From Paenibacillus doosanensis (lineage in GTDB: Bacteria > Bacillota > Bacilli > Paenibacillales > NBRC-103111), in NCBI RefSeq assembly GCF_025060755.1, contig NZ_JANYUY010000005.1, forward strand, positions 62,001 to 126,000: a DNA stretch of 64,000 bases, in the 5' to 3' direction. Below the pieces are notes generated by a model that saw nothing but the letters and a program-made list of their open reading frames with translations, ran no database searches and had not been told where the DNA came from. Positions 40,872 through 50,208 of the stretch are shown piece after piece (positions within the stretch are counted from its first letter, which is position 1; every line of letters starts with the position of its first letter). The position numbers were made by a program, and so were the translations under genes.

Positions 40872-41906
40872 ATGTCGAATAAGCTGATGCATAAGATTCT
40901 TCTAACGTTCGGAATTTGGATATCCATGTCGGCGTTGACGGGATGCTCGCTGCTTCCTGTAGAAGAAGAGGAGCTTGCGCCTCCGCTCGTCGAGCCGGTG
41001 AAGGAGACGCTGAACGTTTTCGAAGCGAAGCGGGCCGCTATCGTCAAACAAATCAGCGGGGTGGCGACCTTTGCCTCCGACAAGACAGACTACTTGTATT
41101 ACAAGACAGCGGCGGGAAAGCTGTTATCGCTCAATGTCAAGCTGGGAGATAAAGTGAGCAGCGGGGACGTTGTTGCCGTGACGGATACGGGGGAACTGGA
41201 AACGAAAATCCGCGTTCAGGAAATTGCCATCGAAAAGGCGAAAATTTCGCTGGTGCAGGAAATCGCCGACAAAGGAGCGGATGATCCTTCAGTCCAACTG
41301 AAGAAGCTCGATATGGAAAGTGCGCAAATCCAGTTGAATTCGCTGCAAAAGCAGCTGGAAAACTCCAAGCTCGTCGCATCGGTCGACGGCATCGTCACCT
41401 TCGTCGATTCGATAGAGCCCGGAGATGAAGTTGCCGCTTACAAACAAGTGGTCACGTTAGCCGATCCGAAGCAGATGAAGCTGATCTATACCGCTTCCAG
41501 TCAGAACGACCTGGCGGGTGTGGAAATCAACATGGACGTTACGGTAAAAATCAAGGACAAGACGTACCCGGGCAAAGTCGTACAGACGCCGATGACCGCA
41601 GCTCCAAGCGATAACAAGGTGGTGCAGGATAAGAACAATAAATCCCTTGTCATCGATGTGGAGGGATTGCCCGATGACGTGACCATCGGCTCGCAGGCGG
41701 ATATCACCATCGTTACGGAGAGCAGAGACCATGTGATCGTCATCCCGAGAGCGGGATTGCGCAGTTATATGGGGCGCGATTATGTGCAAGTGCTTGAAGG
41801 GGAAAGCCGCAAGGAAATCGACGTGGAGAAGGGAATTGTCGCTGCGACGGAGGTGGAGATCCGCAAGGGCGTAAGCGAGGGCCAAAAAATCATTTTGGCG
41901 AACTAG
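40872..41906 (+). CDS. HlyD/MacA-like periplasmic adaptor lipoprotein
   Basis: 344 residues, lipobox LTGC with Cys25. Features of a membrane-fusion (adaptor) protein: a split lipoyl/barrel-sandwich half motif (GKLLSLNVKLGDKVSSGDVVAVTDTG, about residues 82-107), a helical hairpin (about 110-170), the second half (GIVTFVDSIEPGDEV) and a beta-barrel with VVIPRAGLRSYMGRDYVQVLEG. In Gram-positives such proteins work with an FtsX-type permease and an ATPase of the MacB family. The permease follows 12 bases on, but no ATPase gene is present. It is controlled by P2. Substrate unknown; could serve surface protein or lipid handling. Confidence 0.85.
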   Translation: MSNKLMHKILLTFGIWISMSALTGCSLLPVEEEELAPPLVEPVKETLNVFEAKRAAIVKQISGVATFASDKTDYLYYKTAAGKLLSLNVKLGDKVSSGDVVAVTDTGELETKIRVQEIAIEKAKISLVQEIADKGADDPSVQLKKLDMESAQIQLNSLQKQLENSKLVASVDGIVTFVDSIEPGDEVAAYKQVVTLADPKQMKLIYTASSQNDLAGVEINMDVTVKIKDKTYPGKVVQTPMTAAPSDNKVVQDKNNKSLVIDVEGLPDDVTIGSQADITIVTESRDHVIVIPRAGLRSYMGRDYVQVLEGESRKEIDVEKGIVAATEVEIRKGVSEGQKIILAN

Positions 41907-41918
41907 GAGGCTAAGACA

Positions 41919-44819
41919 TTGGCGATTTTTACGATGATCCTGCGCAAAATGATCAATAATAAATGGCTGGAGCTTAGTCTGCTGTTCGGGTTGATTATAT
42001 CTGTCGCATTGACAAGCAGCATGCCGATTTATACGAATGCGATTTTGCAGCGTCTCTTGATCCAGGAACTTCAGCAGCTTCAGGCAAGCTTCGGCCAATA
42101 TCCCGGCATTTATTGGCTGTCGGCTCACCTGCCTGCGGAAGATAAGGAGAAAAGCGTCAAGCTGGCGAAATCGGATGCATTCCTTCAAACGATGGGCGAA
42201 AGGTTCGGTATTCCGGAGCAGTATTATGTTCGCGAACGAGCCACTCAGCGTTATAACGTCACTCCGGCGGAACCGGACAAGGTGGATACGACCCGGCAGC
42301 GGTCGGCCGATATTACGGCTATCGACGGATTGGAGAAGCATATCCGGCTTGTTGACGGCCGGCTTCCGGCCAAAGAACCGGTGAATGGAGTATATGAAGC
42401 GCTCGTCGTCCCGGAGGCGCTGACGGAGCTCGGTATGGTGCTGGATACCGTGTTTATCATTCGGGATGAGAGCAACCAGACAGAAGTTCAGATTAAGCCG
42501 GTAGGAGTCTTGGACCGAAGCAATTACTCGGATGTGTTCTGGTACAACATTCCAAGCAGCTATAAGAACAGCTTTATTATTGATTACGGCCTGTTTGAAA
42601 AAGATTTTACTGCAGGGGGCAAGCTGCAGATCCAATCCAGCTATTGGTATTGGGCGCTCGATTACACGAAGATGACGCTGCCGACGATCAACACGTTTAT
42701 TGCCGCGCATTTTCAAATCGACAAGCATATGGATGAGCTCTACGAAAATCACAATTACAACGCCCCTGCATTGAAAACGCTTGGAGCGTACTATGTCAAA
42801 GAAGCGAATTTGAAAATCATGCTGTGGTCGCTCAACGTTCCTGTCGTATTGATGCTTGGTTTTTACCTTTATATGGTAGCCAATCTGATCACGGAAAGGC
42901 AGAAGACGGAGATCGCCGTATTGCGGAGCCGTGGCGCGAGCCGCCTGCAAATTATTATGGGCTATGCGGTCGAGGGCTTGGTGCTTGGAATAGTCGCTTT
43001 TTTCGTCGGACCTTATGCCGGGATGTACTTGACCAAGATGCTGGGAGCATCCAGCGGATTTCTGGAATTCGTGCAGCGCGCCAAGCTGGACGTATCGCTG
43101 AACAGGGAGGCGTTTCTGTATGCATTGATCGCCGTAGGCAGCTCCCTTGTCATGACGCTCATTCCCGTCCTGCTGGCCACGAAAATGACGATCGTCGGGC
43201 ATAAGCAGCAGTCCGCAAGGCAGAAAAAAAGCTCGTTCTGGCATACGTACTATATCGACGTAATTGTCATTGGAATTGCTCTGTACGGCTTGTATAACTA
43301 CAAGAGCCGTATCAAGGACCTGCTCTCGCTCGGCTTGAAATCCGGAGATTTGCGGGTCGATCCGCTGCTGTTTCTTATTCCCGCGCTGTTCATTCTGGGG
43401 ATGGGGCTGCTCGTGCTTCGGCTGTACCCGTGGATGATGCGTCTGATTTACAGCTCGGGCCGCAGATGGTGGTCTCCGTCGATGTATTTTACGCTGCTGC
43501 AGGTTAGCCGTTCCTCGACTCAGTATCAATATATTATGGTGTTTCTGATCATTACGATCGCTACGGGACTGTTCAGTGCCAGCGCAACGCGAACGATTAA
43601 CAAAAATACGACGGACAAGATCCGCTATGCGGCCGGAGCCGATATTACGATGCAAATCCGCTGGGAGAACGACGCGCCTCCGGCTATTCTTACCGGCCTG
43701 CTCAGCGAGGAGGGAGACGAATCGGCGGAAGACGATGCGGAAGCAGCAACGCCGCACAAGACGCAGTACACCGAGCCTTCGTTTCTGCCGTTCACGCAGC
43801 TGCCTGGGGTAGAGCATGCCGCGAAGGTGTTTATTAGGAAAGACGCGTCCTTTGCCAAAGGGAAGACGCAGGATACGGTTGAACTGATGGGCATTGAGAC
43901 CAAGGATTTCGGGCAAACCGCCTGGCTGCGGTCGGGGCTGCTGGATCATCATTTCTACGACTATTTGAACCTGATTGCCGCCAAACCGTCCTCCGTGCTG
44001 ATTTCCCGATCCATGGCTGAAGATTACGGCGTTAAGACGGGGGATACGATTACCGTCGGCTGGTCGGGTGTTGAAGGAGCCCAGTTCACCGTTTACGGAA
44101 TTATCGATTATTGGCCTTCTTGGAATCCTAACCCTGGAGCGAACGACACGGTGACGGTAACCTCCAAAGCGGGAACGACAACCAAAGTGAAAAAGCCGAT
44201 GCTCATCGTCGGCCATTTGTCATACATTCAAAATAATTTGGCATTGGAGCCTTATGAAGTTTGGCTGAAGCTTCAAGAAGGAGCCGGCAGCCAGGCGGTG
44301 TACAAGGCGGTTTCCGACCACGGCTACGAGATCGAATCGCTTCGCGATGCCAAGCAGGAGCAGATCAAGGCGATTAAAGACCCGTTCCAAATGGCGATCA
44401 ACGGCGTGATGACGCTCGGCTTCCTTATTTCCGTTTTCATTTGCTTTTTCGGTTTTTTGCTGTACTGGATTTTATCGCTGCGTGCCCGAACGCTGCAATT
44501 CGGGATATTAAGGGCTATGGGCATTTCTTTTTTTCAGCTGCTGGTCATTTTGATCGGCGAGCAGGTATTGATATCCGGAGCGGCGATCGGAATCGGTGTT
44601 ATGACAGGGGGCATCGCGAGCCAGCTGTTCGTGCCATTGTTTGAAATGTCGTTCGATCCGAAGACGCAGGTGCCGCCGTTTAAGGTAACGTTCGATCCGC
44701 ACGATCAAGTGCGTCTGTACTGGATTGTTACCGTTATGATTGCCGTCGCGCTAATGATTCTGGCGCATATCGTTTCGAGAATCCGCATTCATCAGGCTGT
44801 CAAGCTTGGAGAGGATTAA
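41919..44819 (+). CDS. FtsX/MacB-like permease, double-domain, without ATPase
   Basis: 966 residues. The start is TTG 41919, eight bases after AGGAGG at the end of the upstream gene. One N-terminal membrane segment (about residues 15-38) is followed by a ~250-residue extracytoplasmic domain and an FtsX core of membrane segments (about 300-500; VPVVLMLGFYLYMVANLITERQKTEIAVLRSRGASRLQI). A second extracytoplasmic domain (about 545-825) and a last FtsX core of three segments (ILSLRARTLQFGILRAMG) follow. The RxRGAS/LRAMG loops are the ATPase-contact signature of the family. No nucleotide-binding subunit lies nearby, so it must use one encoded elsewhere or act in a non-canonical way. Confidence 0.85.
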   Translation: MAIFTMILRKMINNKWLELSLLFGLIISVALTSSMPIYTNAILQRLLIQELQQLQASFGQYPGIYWLSAHLPAEDKEKSVKLAKSDAFLQTMGERFGIPEQYYVRERATQRYNVTPAEPDKVDTTRQRSADITAIDGLEKHIRLVDGRLPAKEPVNGVYEALVVPEALTELGMVLDTVFIIRDESNQTEVQIKPVGVLDRSNYSDVFWYNIPSSYKNSFIIDYGLFEKDFTAGGKLQIQSSYWYWALDYTKMTLPTINTFIAAHFQIDKHMDELYENHNYNAPALKTLGAYYVKEANLKIMLWSLNVPVVLMLGFYLYMVANLITERQKTEIAVLRSRGASRLQIIMGYAVEGLVLGIVAFFVGPYAGMYLTKMLGASSGFLEFVQRAKLDVSLNREAFLYALIAVGSSLVMTLIPVLLATKMTIVGHKQQSARQKKSSFWHTYYIDVIVIGIALYGLYNYKSRIKDLLSLGLKSGDLRVDPLLFLIPALFILGMGLLVLRLYPWMMRLIYSSGRRWWSPSMYFTLLQVSRSSTQYQYIMVFLIITIATGLFSASATRTINKNTTDKIRYAAGADITMQIRWENDAPPAILTGLLSEEGDESAEDDAEAATPHKTQYTEPSFLPFTQLPGVEHAAKVFIRKDASFAKGKTQDTVELMGIETKDFGQTAWLRSGLLDHHFYDYLNLIAAKPSSVLISRSMAEDYGVKTGDTITVGWSGVEGAQFTVYGIIDYWPSWNPNPGANDTVTVTSKAGTTTKVKKPMLIVGHLSYIQNNLALEPYEVWLKLQEGAGSQAVYKAVSDHGYEIESLRDAKQEQIKAIKDPFQMAINGVMTLGFLISVFICFFGFLLYWILSLRARTLQFGILRAMGISFFQLLVILIGEQVLISGAAIGIGVMTGGIASQLFVPLFEMSFDPKTQVPPFKVTFDPHDQVRLYWIVTVMIAVALMILAHIVSRIRIHQAVKLGED

Positions 44820-44851
44820 ATGAACAAATTATATGGAGAAGGAGCATTCGG

Positions 44852-46594
44852 ATGATGAGCATGATCACTAAAAATCAAAAGTTAATACCCGATACGTTAA
44901 TGTTGGAGGAGCGGGCAGGCCACGTGCTTCATGCCATTATCGGCATGTCGGATGAGGACCATCAGCATATCCCGTTCTTTGCCGCCAATTTATTGGAGCA
45001 GCCGGCTTATTTGACTCATGGGGATTGGGACTACGGCTCCAGCCACGGCCGTCTGATCGATGCCCTGGTCTTGGCCAGGCATATGTCGGGAGAGGAGAGG
45101 GGACTGGATATCGAAGCCAAGTACCGCGAGAACTTCCTCGGTTTTTTCAAGGACGACGGACTGAGCTACCGGATGAAAAATCCGAAAGCGCCATGGGAGC
45201 CGACCGCCAACTTAATCGATCAGCGAGCGGTTATTCTCGCGTTGACTTCTTGGTATATGTCGACGGGAGACCGCAAAATTAAAAGCGTGGCCGACAAGCA
45301 TGTCGCCGCATTGAAGCGGATCGCGGTCAAGGAACGGGATGTATGGTATTACCCTGCTTCGGAATATACCGTGAACGGCTGGCCGTCCAACAATGCCGTG
45401 CAGCTGCGGCTTGCCCCGGACCCCGCCGCATTCTGCGGGCGCTTGATTATGCCGCTGCTGAAGTACCATGAGCTGACCGGCAATACGGATGCTTTTGAGC
45501 TATGCCAATATTTTGCGGCATTGATCGTACAGCGCAGCGGGGTGTTTAACCCGGACGGCAGCTTTAACGATGCGCTTGCTTACCGCAGCGGCCATTTCCA
45601 TACGCGCATTGGGACGCTTGACGCCTTGGCCCGCTTTGCTTGGTTTACTCGCGATGCTTCGCTCACGCATTTCGTCAAAAAGAGCTATGACTGGGCGCTT
45701 ACATGGAGCACGGCGTTCGGCTGGACGCCGGGAGATATGCACGATCAGGCTTTTGAGCATGAAACCTGCTCTCTGGTCGACCTCATCTCGACAGGGATTA
45801 TGCTGGCGCAAAGCGGATATACCGAATATTGGGCGGTCGTCGAGCGGTTTCTGCGCAACCATCTGACGGAATCGCAGCTGCTCGACCTGGATTGGGTCGT
45901 CAGCCTCGATCATAAAGATGCGGACGACGTCGGTCTCAAATCGTTCTATAACGTGGCCGAGCGGGCGCGGGGCGCCTTCGCCGGTTATTCCGCTCCGAAC
46001 GACTTCTGCTGCGACAAGCACGGAGGGAGGGGCCACACAAGCGATCTCCAAACCTGCTGCATCGGCTCGGGTACCCGCGGGCTGTTCATGGGCTGGAGCA
46101 ATACTATGACTGAAAACAACGGCACGGTCAGCGTGAACTTCCTGCTCAACAGAGGATCGCGCTGGCTGGATGTGAGCAGCCATCTGCCGCATGAAGGCAA
46201 AGTCGTGCTGGACATCCATCAGAACATACCTAAGCTTCTGCTGCGCATTCCGGATTGGGCGGGATACGCCAAAGTAATGATTCAAAGAGAATTGGACGGT
46301 ACTGCGCACACGCAATCCGGCAGCGACCCGAGCATGTGGGTGAAGCAGCGTTTTCTTGATTTGGGCGAGACGCGTAAAGGCGAAACGATAACGGTAACGT
46401 TCCCGGTCAGCAAGCGGCAAACTGTCGAAAAAGCGATGGGAGAAGAATTCGTTACTCAGTGGCGCGGTGACGATGTCGTTCATTTAAGCCCGGAAGGAAC
46501 GCATCATCCGTTCTACAATCATCGGCAAATCTTCGATAAAGCTCCGATGAAGATGGGCCAATACCGTAGACTTGAGCAGGAATATTACTGGTAA
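44852..46594 (+). CDS. GH127-like (DUF1680-type) glycosidase
   Basis: 580 residues, no signal peptide, predicted (alpha/alpha)6 barrel plus C-terminal beta domains. The zinc-thiolate site typical of GH127 beta-L-arabinofuranosidases is visible: Glu304-Thr-Cys306 (FEHETCSLVD) and Cys402-Cys403 (QTCCIGSGTRGLF). The acid/base Glu expected about 16 residues before the ETC motif is not evident here (TAFGW). The family cleaves beta-L-arabinofuranose; related families act on other sugars, so the substrate is open. It follows the FtsX permease by 32 bases with AAGGAG upstream of ATG 44852, which places a cytoplasmic glycosidase in the same transcript as an FtsX transporter. Confidence 0.78.
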   Translation: MMSMITKNQKLIPDTLMLEERAGHVLHAIIGMSDEDHQHIPFFAANLLEQPAYLTHGDWDYGSSHGRLIDALVLARHMSGEERGLDIEAKYRENFLGFFKDDGLSYRMKNPKAPWEPTANLIDQRAVILALTSWYMSTGDRKIKSVADKHVAALKRIAVKERDVWYYPASEYTVNGWPSNNAVQLRLAPDPAAFCGRLIMPLLKYHELTGNTDAFELCQYFAALIVQRSGVFNPDGSFNDALAYRSGHFHTRIGTLDALARFAWFTRDASLTHFVKKSYDWALTWSTAFGWTPGDMHDQAFEHETCSLVDLISTGIMLAQSGYTEYWAVVERFLRNHLTESQLLDLDWVVSLDHKDADDVGLKSFYNVAERARGAFAGYSAPNDFCCDKHGGRGHTSDLQTCCIGSGTRGLFMGWSNTMTENNGTVSVNFLLNRGSRWLDVSSHLPHEGKVVLDIHQNIPKLLLRIPDWAGYAKVMIQRELDGTAHTQSGSDPSMWVKQRFLDLGETRKGETITVTFPVSKRQTVEKAMGEEFVTQWRGDDVVHLSPEGTHHPFYNHRQIFDKAPMKMGQYRRLEQEYYW

Positions 46595-46610
46595 ACCGGC
46601 GGTTGGTTTT

Positions 46611-46640
46611 CGGCTGCCGTTCCGTTCGGGGCGGCAGCCG
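46611..46640 (+). terminator. Hairpin after the GH127-like gene
   Basis: CGGCTGCC (46611-46618) pairs perfectly with GGCAGCCG (46633-46640), 16 bases after the stop. No T run follows, so it may be a weak terminator or 3'-end stabiliser. Confidence 0.45.
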
Positions 46641-46666
46641 GTCCCTTGGCTCAGAAAGAAAAATAT

Positions 46667-46718
46667 ACCTATAAACATGCAAGAAACAGCCTATAACGAA
46701 CTTATGGTTTCATACTAT
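46667..46718 (+). promoter_or_regulatory. Candidate activator-dependent promoter P3 (two CCTATAA boxes)
   Basis: Box 1 CCTATAA at 46668-46674 and box 2 CCTATAA at 46690-46696 are direct repeats 22 bp apart. The -10-like TACTAT at 46713-46718 follows TTTCA, with box 2 at the -35 position. The large SLH gene starts 56 bases downstream. Confidence 0.66.
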
Positions 46719-46773
46719 TTTATATACAAGACAAATGTTGACATATGAAATTACTATGAAAAGAAGGTGCGAA

Positions 46774-49700
46774 ATGAAAAAGAAAACGCAAAAGAAAAAG
46801 TTTGTATCAGCTATCGTATCGTTATCCCTACTATCCATGTCCATGATGTCGGTGGTCGTTTATGCCGATACGAATGCGGCGGCAAATGCTGAGGTAGAGA
46901 CTGTAAATAGTGAAACCGACGCTGAGGCTGCCCCAGCAGTTGAGAGAGAGGCCGAAGCTGGAGCTCAGGACGTGACAGCTACTGCGATCGGGACGGAAAA
47001 TTTGGCGGATCAATACAACGATTTGAAAGCGCTGCCCGATGAGTTGAAGAACAGGTTCAACTTCTTCCTGGCCAAGGGTGTGCTGCAAGCGGAAGCTGAA
47101 GACGATTTCGGCATCGATCAAATGATTACTCGCAGCGAGTTCGTAAGAGTAAGCGAGACGATTTTTGCCAGCGAGGATGATGAAGCGCTTACAAATAAAT
47201 TCCGGACCGAATTTGAAAAGCTGGGCTTGATTACGAGCGACGGTATGGTGGTCGACGGAGACAGCAACATTTCCCGGCAGGATTTCGCCAAATATTTGAT
47301 TTACGGTATCGGCAAAGCGGATGAAGCAAGGAAAGTGACGCCGATTACGGACGCAAGCCCTTCCAATTTGGACAAGGTTTCCAATACGTTAGCGCGGTTC
47401 GTTACGATGGCGCTGCAATTGAACATTATGCAAAATCAGGATGACGGACATTTCTACGGCGACCGGATGGTGACGCGAAGAATGCTCGTGGAGTCGGCTT
47501 ATGAAGCGAAGCGGGTTTACGAAGAGCTCACTATGATCGAAGAGGGTAAAATTTCCGTTACTGAAGCGAAGCCGACCGGTGCGAGAAAAGTAACGGTGGC
47601 CTTCGACAAAGCCGTTGATTCGACCAAATCGTCAAGAGCGGTATTAACCGTGAAAAAGGACGGAGTCGAGTGGCCTGGAACATTAGCTTGGTCGGAAGAT
47701 AAAAAATCCGCTACGATCACATTGGAATCCAAGCTGCGGAAAGGAAGCTACACGGTTGAATTGTCCGGACTCGACGATGACAGCGTAGAAACGAAAACGG
47801 CCGAATTTACTGCGGAGGATGAACGTGCGGAAAAGCTGGAGTTCGTAAACTCGTCGGACCAGCTGCCTCGTTCCAAAGTTATCGTCGACTTTAGGCAGCT
47901 GAACCAGTATGGAGAGCAAACCGAAGCGGCCGCCGGTATGTTCGATGTGTATGCCTCGAGAATATCGGTTAGCAACGTTCCCCGCGAGCAGGCGTTCAAG
48001 CTGGATTTATCGGAAGAAAAACGCGGCAGCAGCATTATGGTATCGATCTATGACAGAACGAATGATTTGCGGGTGAATAAGTCGTTCGTTATCGGAGATT
48101 TTGCAATCGTATCGAAAATTAAACTAGGCAAGCTTGCCATTCACGGCAGCAAACAATATTTGCAGCCGGGCAATAAAGCCTACTTATCGTTCACGGCGTA
48201 CGATCAATACGGCTACCGGATGGACAATCTGGAGGATTTGGAAACCGGCATTTACAAGCGTGTCGAGGGAGAATCTTTGTTCTCTAATATGAAGGACAAC
48301 ACGTTTGAGGATTACGATAACGACGGGTATCCCGAGCTCGTACTGGAAACCTACTCCGATTTCAAGCACGATACGTCATCTGTTCTTCATCTGATGTCCA
48401 TGGGGTCGGGGGAAGACGCGAGTTTGCGAATTAGTGTGGTGACGCCGAAGGTTCCAGCGAGCGTGGAAGTGAAGGAGCCGTCCGGCGTCATTGCGGAGGG
48501 GGATAAGAACCTATCGCTTGAATTAATTGTGCGCGATGCCGAAGGATACGTATTCAGCACGCAAGAAAAGCTGGACTTATATAAGTCCGGAGAGCTTCAG
48601 GTAAGAAGCACGGGAGGCATTAAGCTCCCTTCCTCCAGCGATGGTGGAGCCGTTAACAGTGGGGGCAATATAGCGATATTGGAAGCTACAGGTTCAGGTA
48701 AAGCTTCGATTGAGGCCTCCTTGAGGGACAGCGGTCAAAAAACCGTCCGCGATTTGGATGTGAAAGACGAACGAGTACCTGTCACGCTGGAGAGGCTCGA
48801 TTTTGATCAAACGCATGTGTATAGGCTGATTCCTGAAGCCAATAAAGGTTTTACTTTTAAATTTAATATTAAAGATCAATACGACGAGGTATTTACTCCA
48901 ACAAGCAACGAATATCAGATGGAATACGAGCTTAAACGGATCGGCGGCGATGAAGGTGCATATACCGGTAAAGCGACCGGTGGCGGCAAGCAGGCAATCA
49001 ACGATGCAAATCCGGTTATAAGGCAGTTAGCGAAGGATGCGGCCGGCAAAGGAGTCGAAGTGACGCCAGCAACCAAAAAACTGGGAAGCTACTCCTTAAC
49101 GGCAAGATTGGTCAAAGCGAAGCAGGATTCTAAGGAAACCGATCCGACGAAGTGGCCGATTGCCGCTGAAATAAGCTCGATGACGGCGAGGACGCAGAGC
49201 TTTACCTGGGCCGAGCTCAACAGCAAGGACAGGGAGCTTAATTACTACGCGGAGATGGATTCAAGTTATTTTGCAGTCGGTAAATTCTTAATCGATCAAG
49301 GTATCATTCAGAGATCGAATAAGGAAAAAAAGATAGCCATCGAAAGCGATGCCAAATACATTTTAGCTAACAAGAGCAATTTAGTGAAAGATTTTAAAAA
49401 TATAGTAGCAAAGGATAAGGATGGATTTGATATTTCGATTCCGACTCCAAAAATAACGAGTGTGGTTTTTTCCACTCCGAATATTGTCTCCGTGGATAAT
49501 CCGAGCGACCCTAAGAAAATTGTTGCACTGAATCCGGGCAGCACGACCGCGCTTATCGGATTCACTACTCCTAACGGTACCAAGACAGTCCAGATGAATT
49601 TAACCGTGTTTGCTTCTGATTTGAAATTTAGCGAACTCAAATATAGCGGGGCAAAAACAATATCGCCTTCGGATATCAACGATTATTATATTTGGGATAC

Positions 49701-50022
49701 TAAGTTTAGTAACCTGCAAGTAAAAGATGACCTTAATAATACATTTACAAATACAGCAGATAAATCCCAGAATAAAAATTCGGAGATGGCGACACCATTT
49801 TTAGACTTATTCGGCGTCAGTATCACGCTTGCTGACGTGACTTATAAAGCGGGCACGAAGGAAGAGGACAAGGATACCTTGTACATGACCGATGATTACA
49901 AGCTTGTCTTTAAGCCGAAGAGCGGCCAATATTCTATGGACAAAGTGAATTTGCAAGGCTTCACAATCAAGGCCGTAGGGCCCGACCAAAAGGAAAAGAA
50001 TGTGGTCGTTACTTTGAAATAA
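46774..50022 (+). CDS. Large SLH-domain surface (S-layer-like) protein
   Basis: 1082 residues. A very basic N-terminus and signal peptide (KKKFVSAIVSLSLLSMSMMSVVVYA) precede divergent SLH repeats (about residues 75-255; YNDLKALPDELKNRFNFFLAKGVLQAE is similar in form to the SLH start of the 39262 protein). After these come Ig-like/Big domains (about 260-1080), including a calcium-like FEDYDNDGYPELV loop near residue 520. ATG 46774 follows AGAAGGTG; the frame is open to 46735 but that stretch overlaps the promoter. It is monocistronic, with its own promoter (P3) and strong terminator (50069). Likely a wall-bound scaffold co-regulated with the importer; no enzyme motif seen. Confidence 0.82.
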   Translation: MKKKTQKKKFVSAIVSLSLLSMSMMSVVVYADTNAAANAEVETVNSETDAEAAPAVEREAEAGAQDVTATAIGTENLADQYNDLKALPDELKNRFNFFLAKGVLQAEAEDDFGIDQMITRSEFVRVSETIFASEDDEALTNKFRTEFEKLGLITSDGMVVDGDSNISRQDFAKYLIYGIGKADEARKVTPITDASPSNLDKVSNTLARFVTMALQLNIMQNQDDGHFYGDRMVTRRMLVESAYEAKRVYEELTMIEEGKISVTEAKPTGARKVTVAFDKAVDSTKSSRAVLTVKKDGVEWPGTLAWSEDKKSATITLESKLRKGSYTVELSGLDDDSVETKTAEFTAEDERAEKLEFVNSSDQLPRSKVIVDFRQLNQYGEQTEAAAGMFDVYASRISVSNVPREQAFKLDLSEEKRGSSIMVSIYDRTNDLRVNKSFVIGDFAIVSKIKLGKLAIHGSKQYLQPGNKAYLSFTAYDQYGYRMDNLEDLETGIYKRVEGESLFSNMKDNTFEDYDNDGYPELVLETYSDFKHDTSSVLHLMSMGSGEDASLRISVVTPKVPASVEVKEPSGVIAEGDKNLSLELIVRDAEGYVFSTQEKLDLYKSGELQVRSTGGIKLPSSSDGGAVNSGGNIAILEATGSGKASIEASLRDSGQKTVRDLDVKDERVPVTLERLDFDQTHVYRLIPEANKGFTFKFNIKDQYDEVFTPTSNEYQMEYELKRIGGDEGAYTGKATGGGKQAINDANPVIRQLAKDAAGKGVEVTPATKKLGSYSLTARLVKAKQDSKETDPTKWPIAAEISSMTARTQSFTWAELNSKDRELNYYAEMDSSYFAVGKFLIDQGIIQRSNKEKKIAIESDAKYILANKSNLVKDFKNIVAKDKDGFDISIPTPKITSVVFSTPNIVSVDNPSDPKKIVALNPGSTTALIGFTTPNGTKTVQMNLTVFASDLKFSELKYSGAKTISPSDINDYYIWDTKFSNLQVKDDLNNTFTNTADKSQNKNSEMATPFLDLFGVSITLADVTYKAGTKEEDKDTLYMTDDYKLVFKPKSGQYSMDKVNLQGFTIKAVGPDQKEKNVVVTLK

Positions 50023-50068
50023 TCCAGCGTTTCTTCTTCCGGTTTTCTCCTCCTTTTAAATAGACCTG

Positions 50069-50102
50069 GCCTCTGCCTTCATAAGGCGGAGGCAATTTTT
50101 TT
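50069..50102 (+). terminator. Rho-independent terminator after the large SLH gene
   Basis: GCCTCTGCCTT / AAGGCGGAGGC gives an 11-bp stem (50069-50093) with a three-base loop, followed by AA and seven T residues. A classic strong terminator. Confidence 0.92.
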
Positions 50103-50129
50103 GGTCCAAATAAGGCTGAGCGCAATCCG

Positions 50130-50183
50130 CCTATAATCAAGATCGGATTTACTAATTCTTTGCATCGAGTAGCTTTGTATACT
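50130..50183 (+). promoter_or_regulatory. Possible promoter with single CCTATAA box before the RLP operon
   Basis: CCTATAAT occurs at 50130-50137 and TATACT at 50178-50183 could be a -10. The second box is not recognisable and the spacing is three bases longer than in the four clearer sites, so membership in the same regulon is uncertain. It is the only candidate promoter between the terminator and the operon at 50209. Confidence 0.35.
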
Positions 50184-50208
50184 TACAGTAGAATGGAGGG
50201 AATGCATT

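Noticed and set aside
41457-44216. 919-codon open frame on the minus strand
   Set aside because: Lies fully antisense to the FtsX permease; the translation is rich in Arg/His/Gln with no domain-like pattern, and the plus-strand product has clear membrane segments and family motifs.
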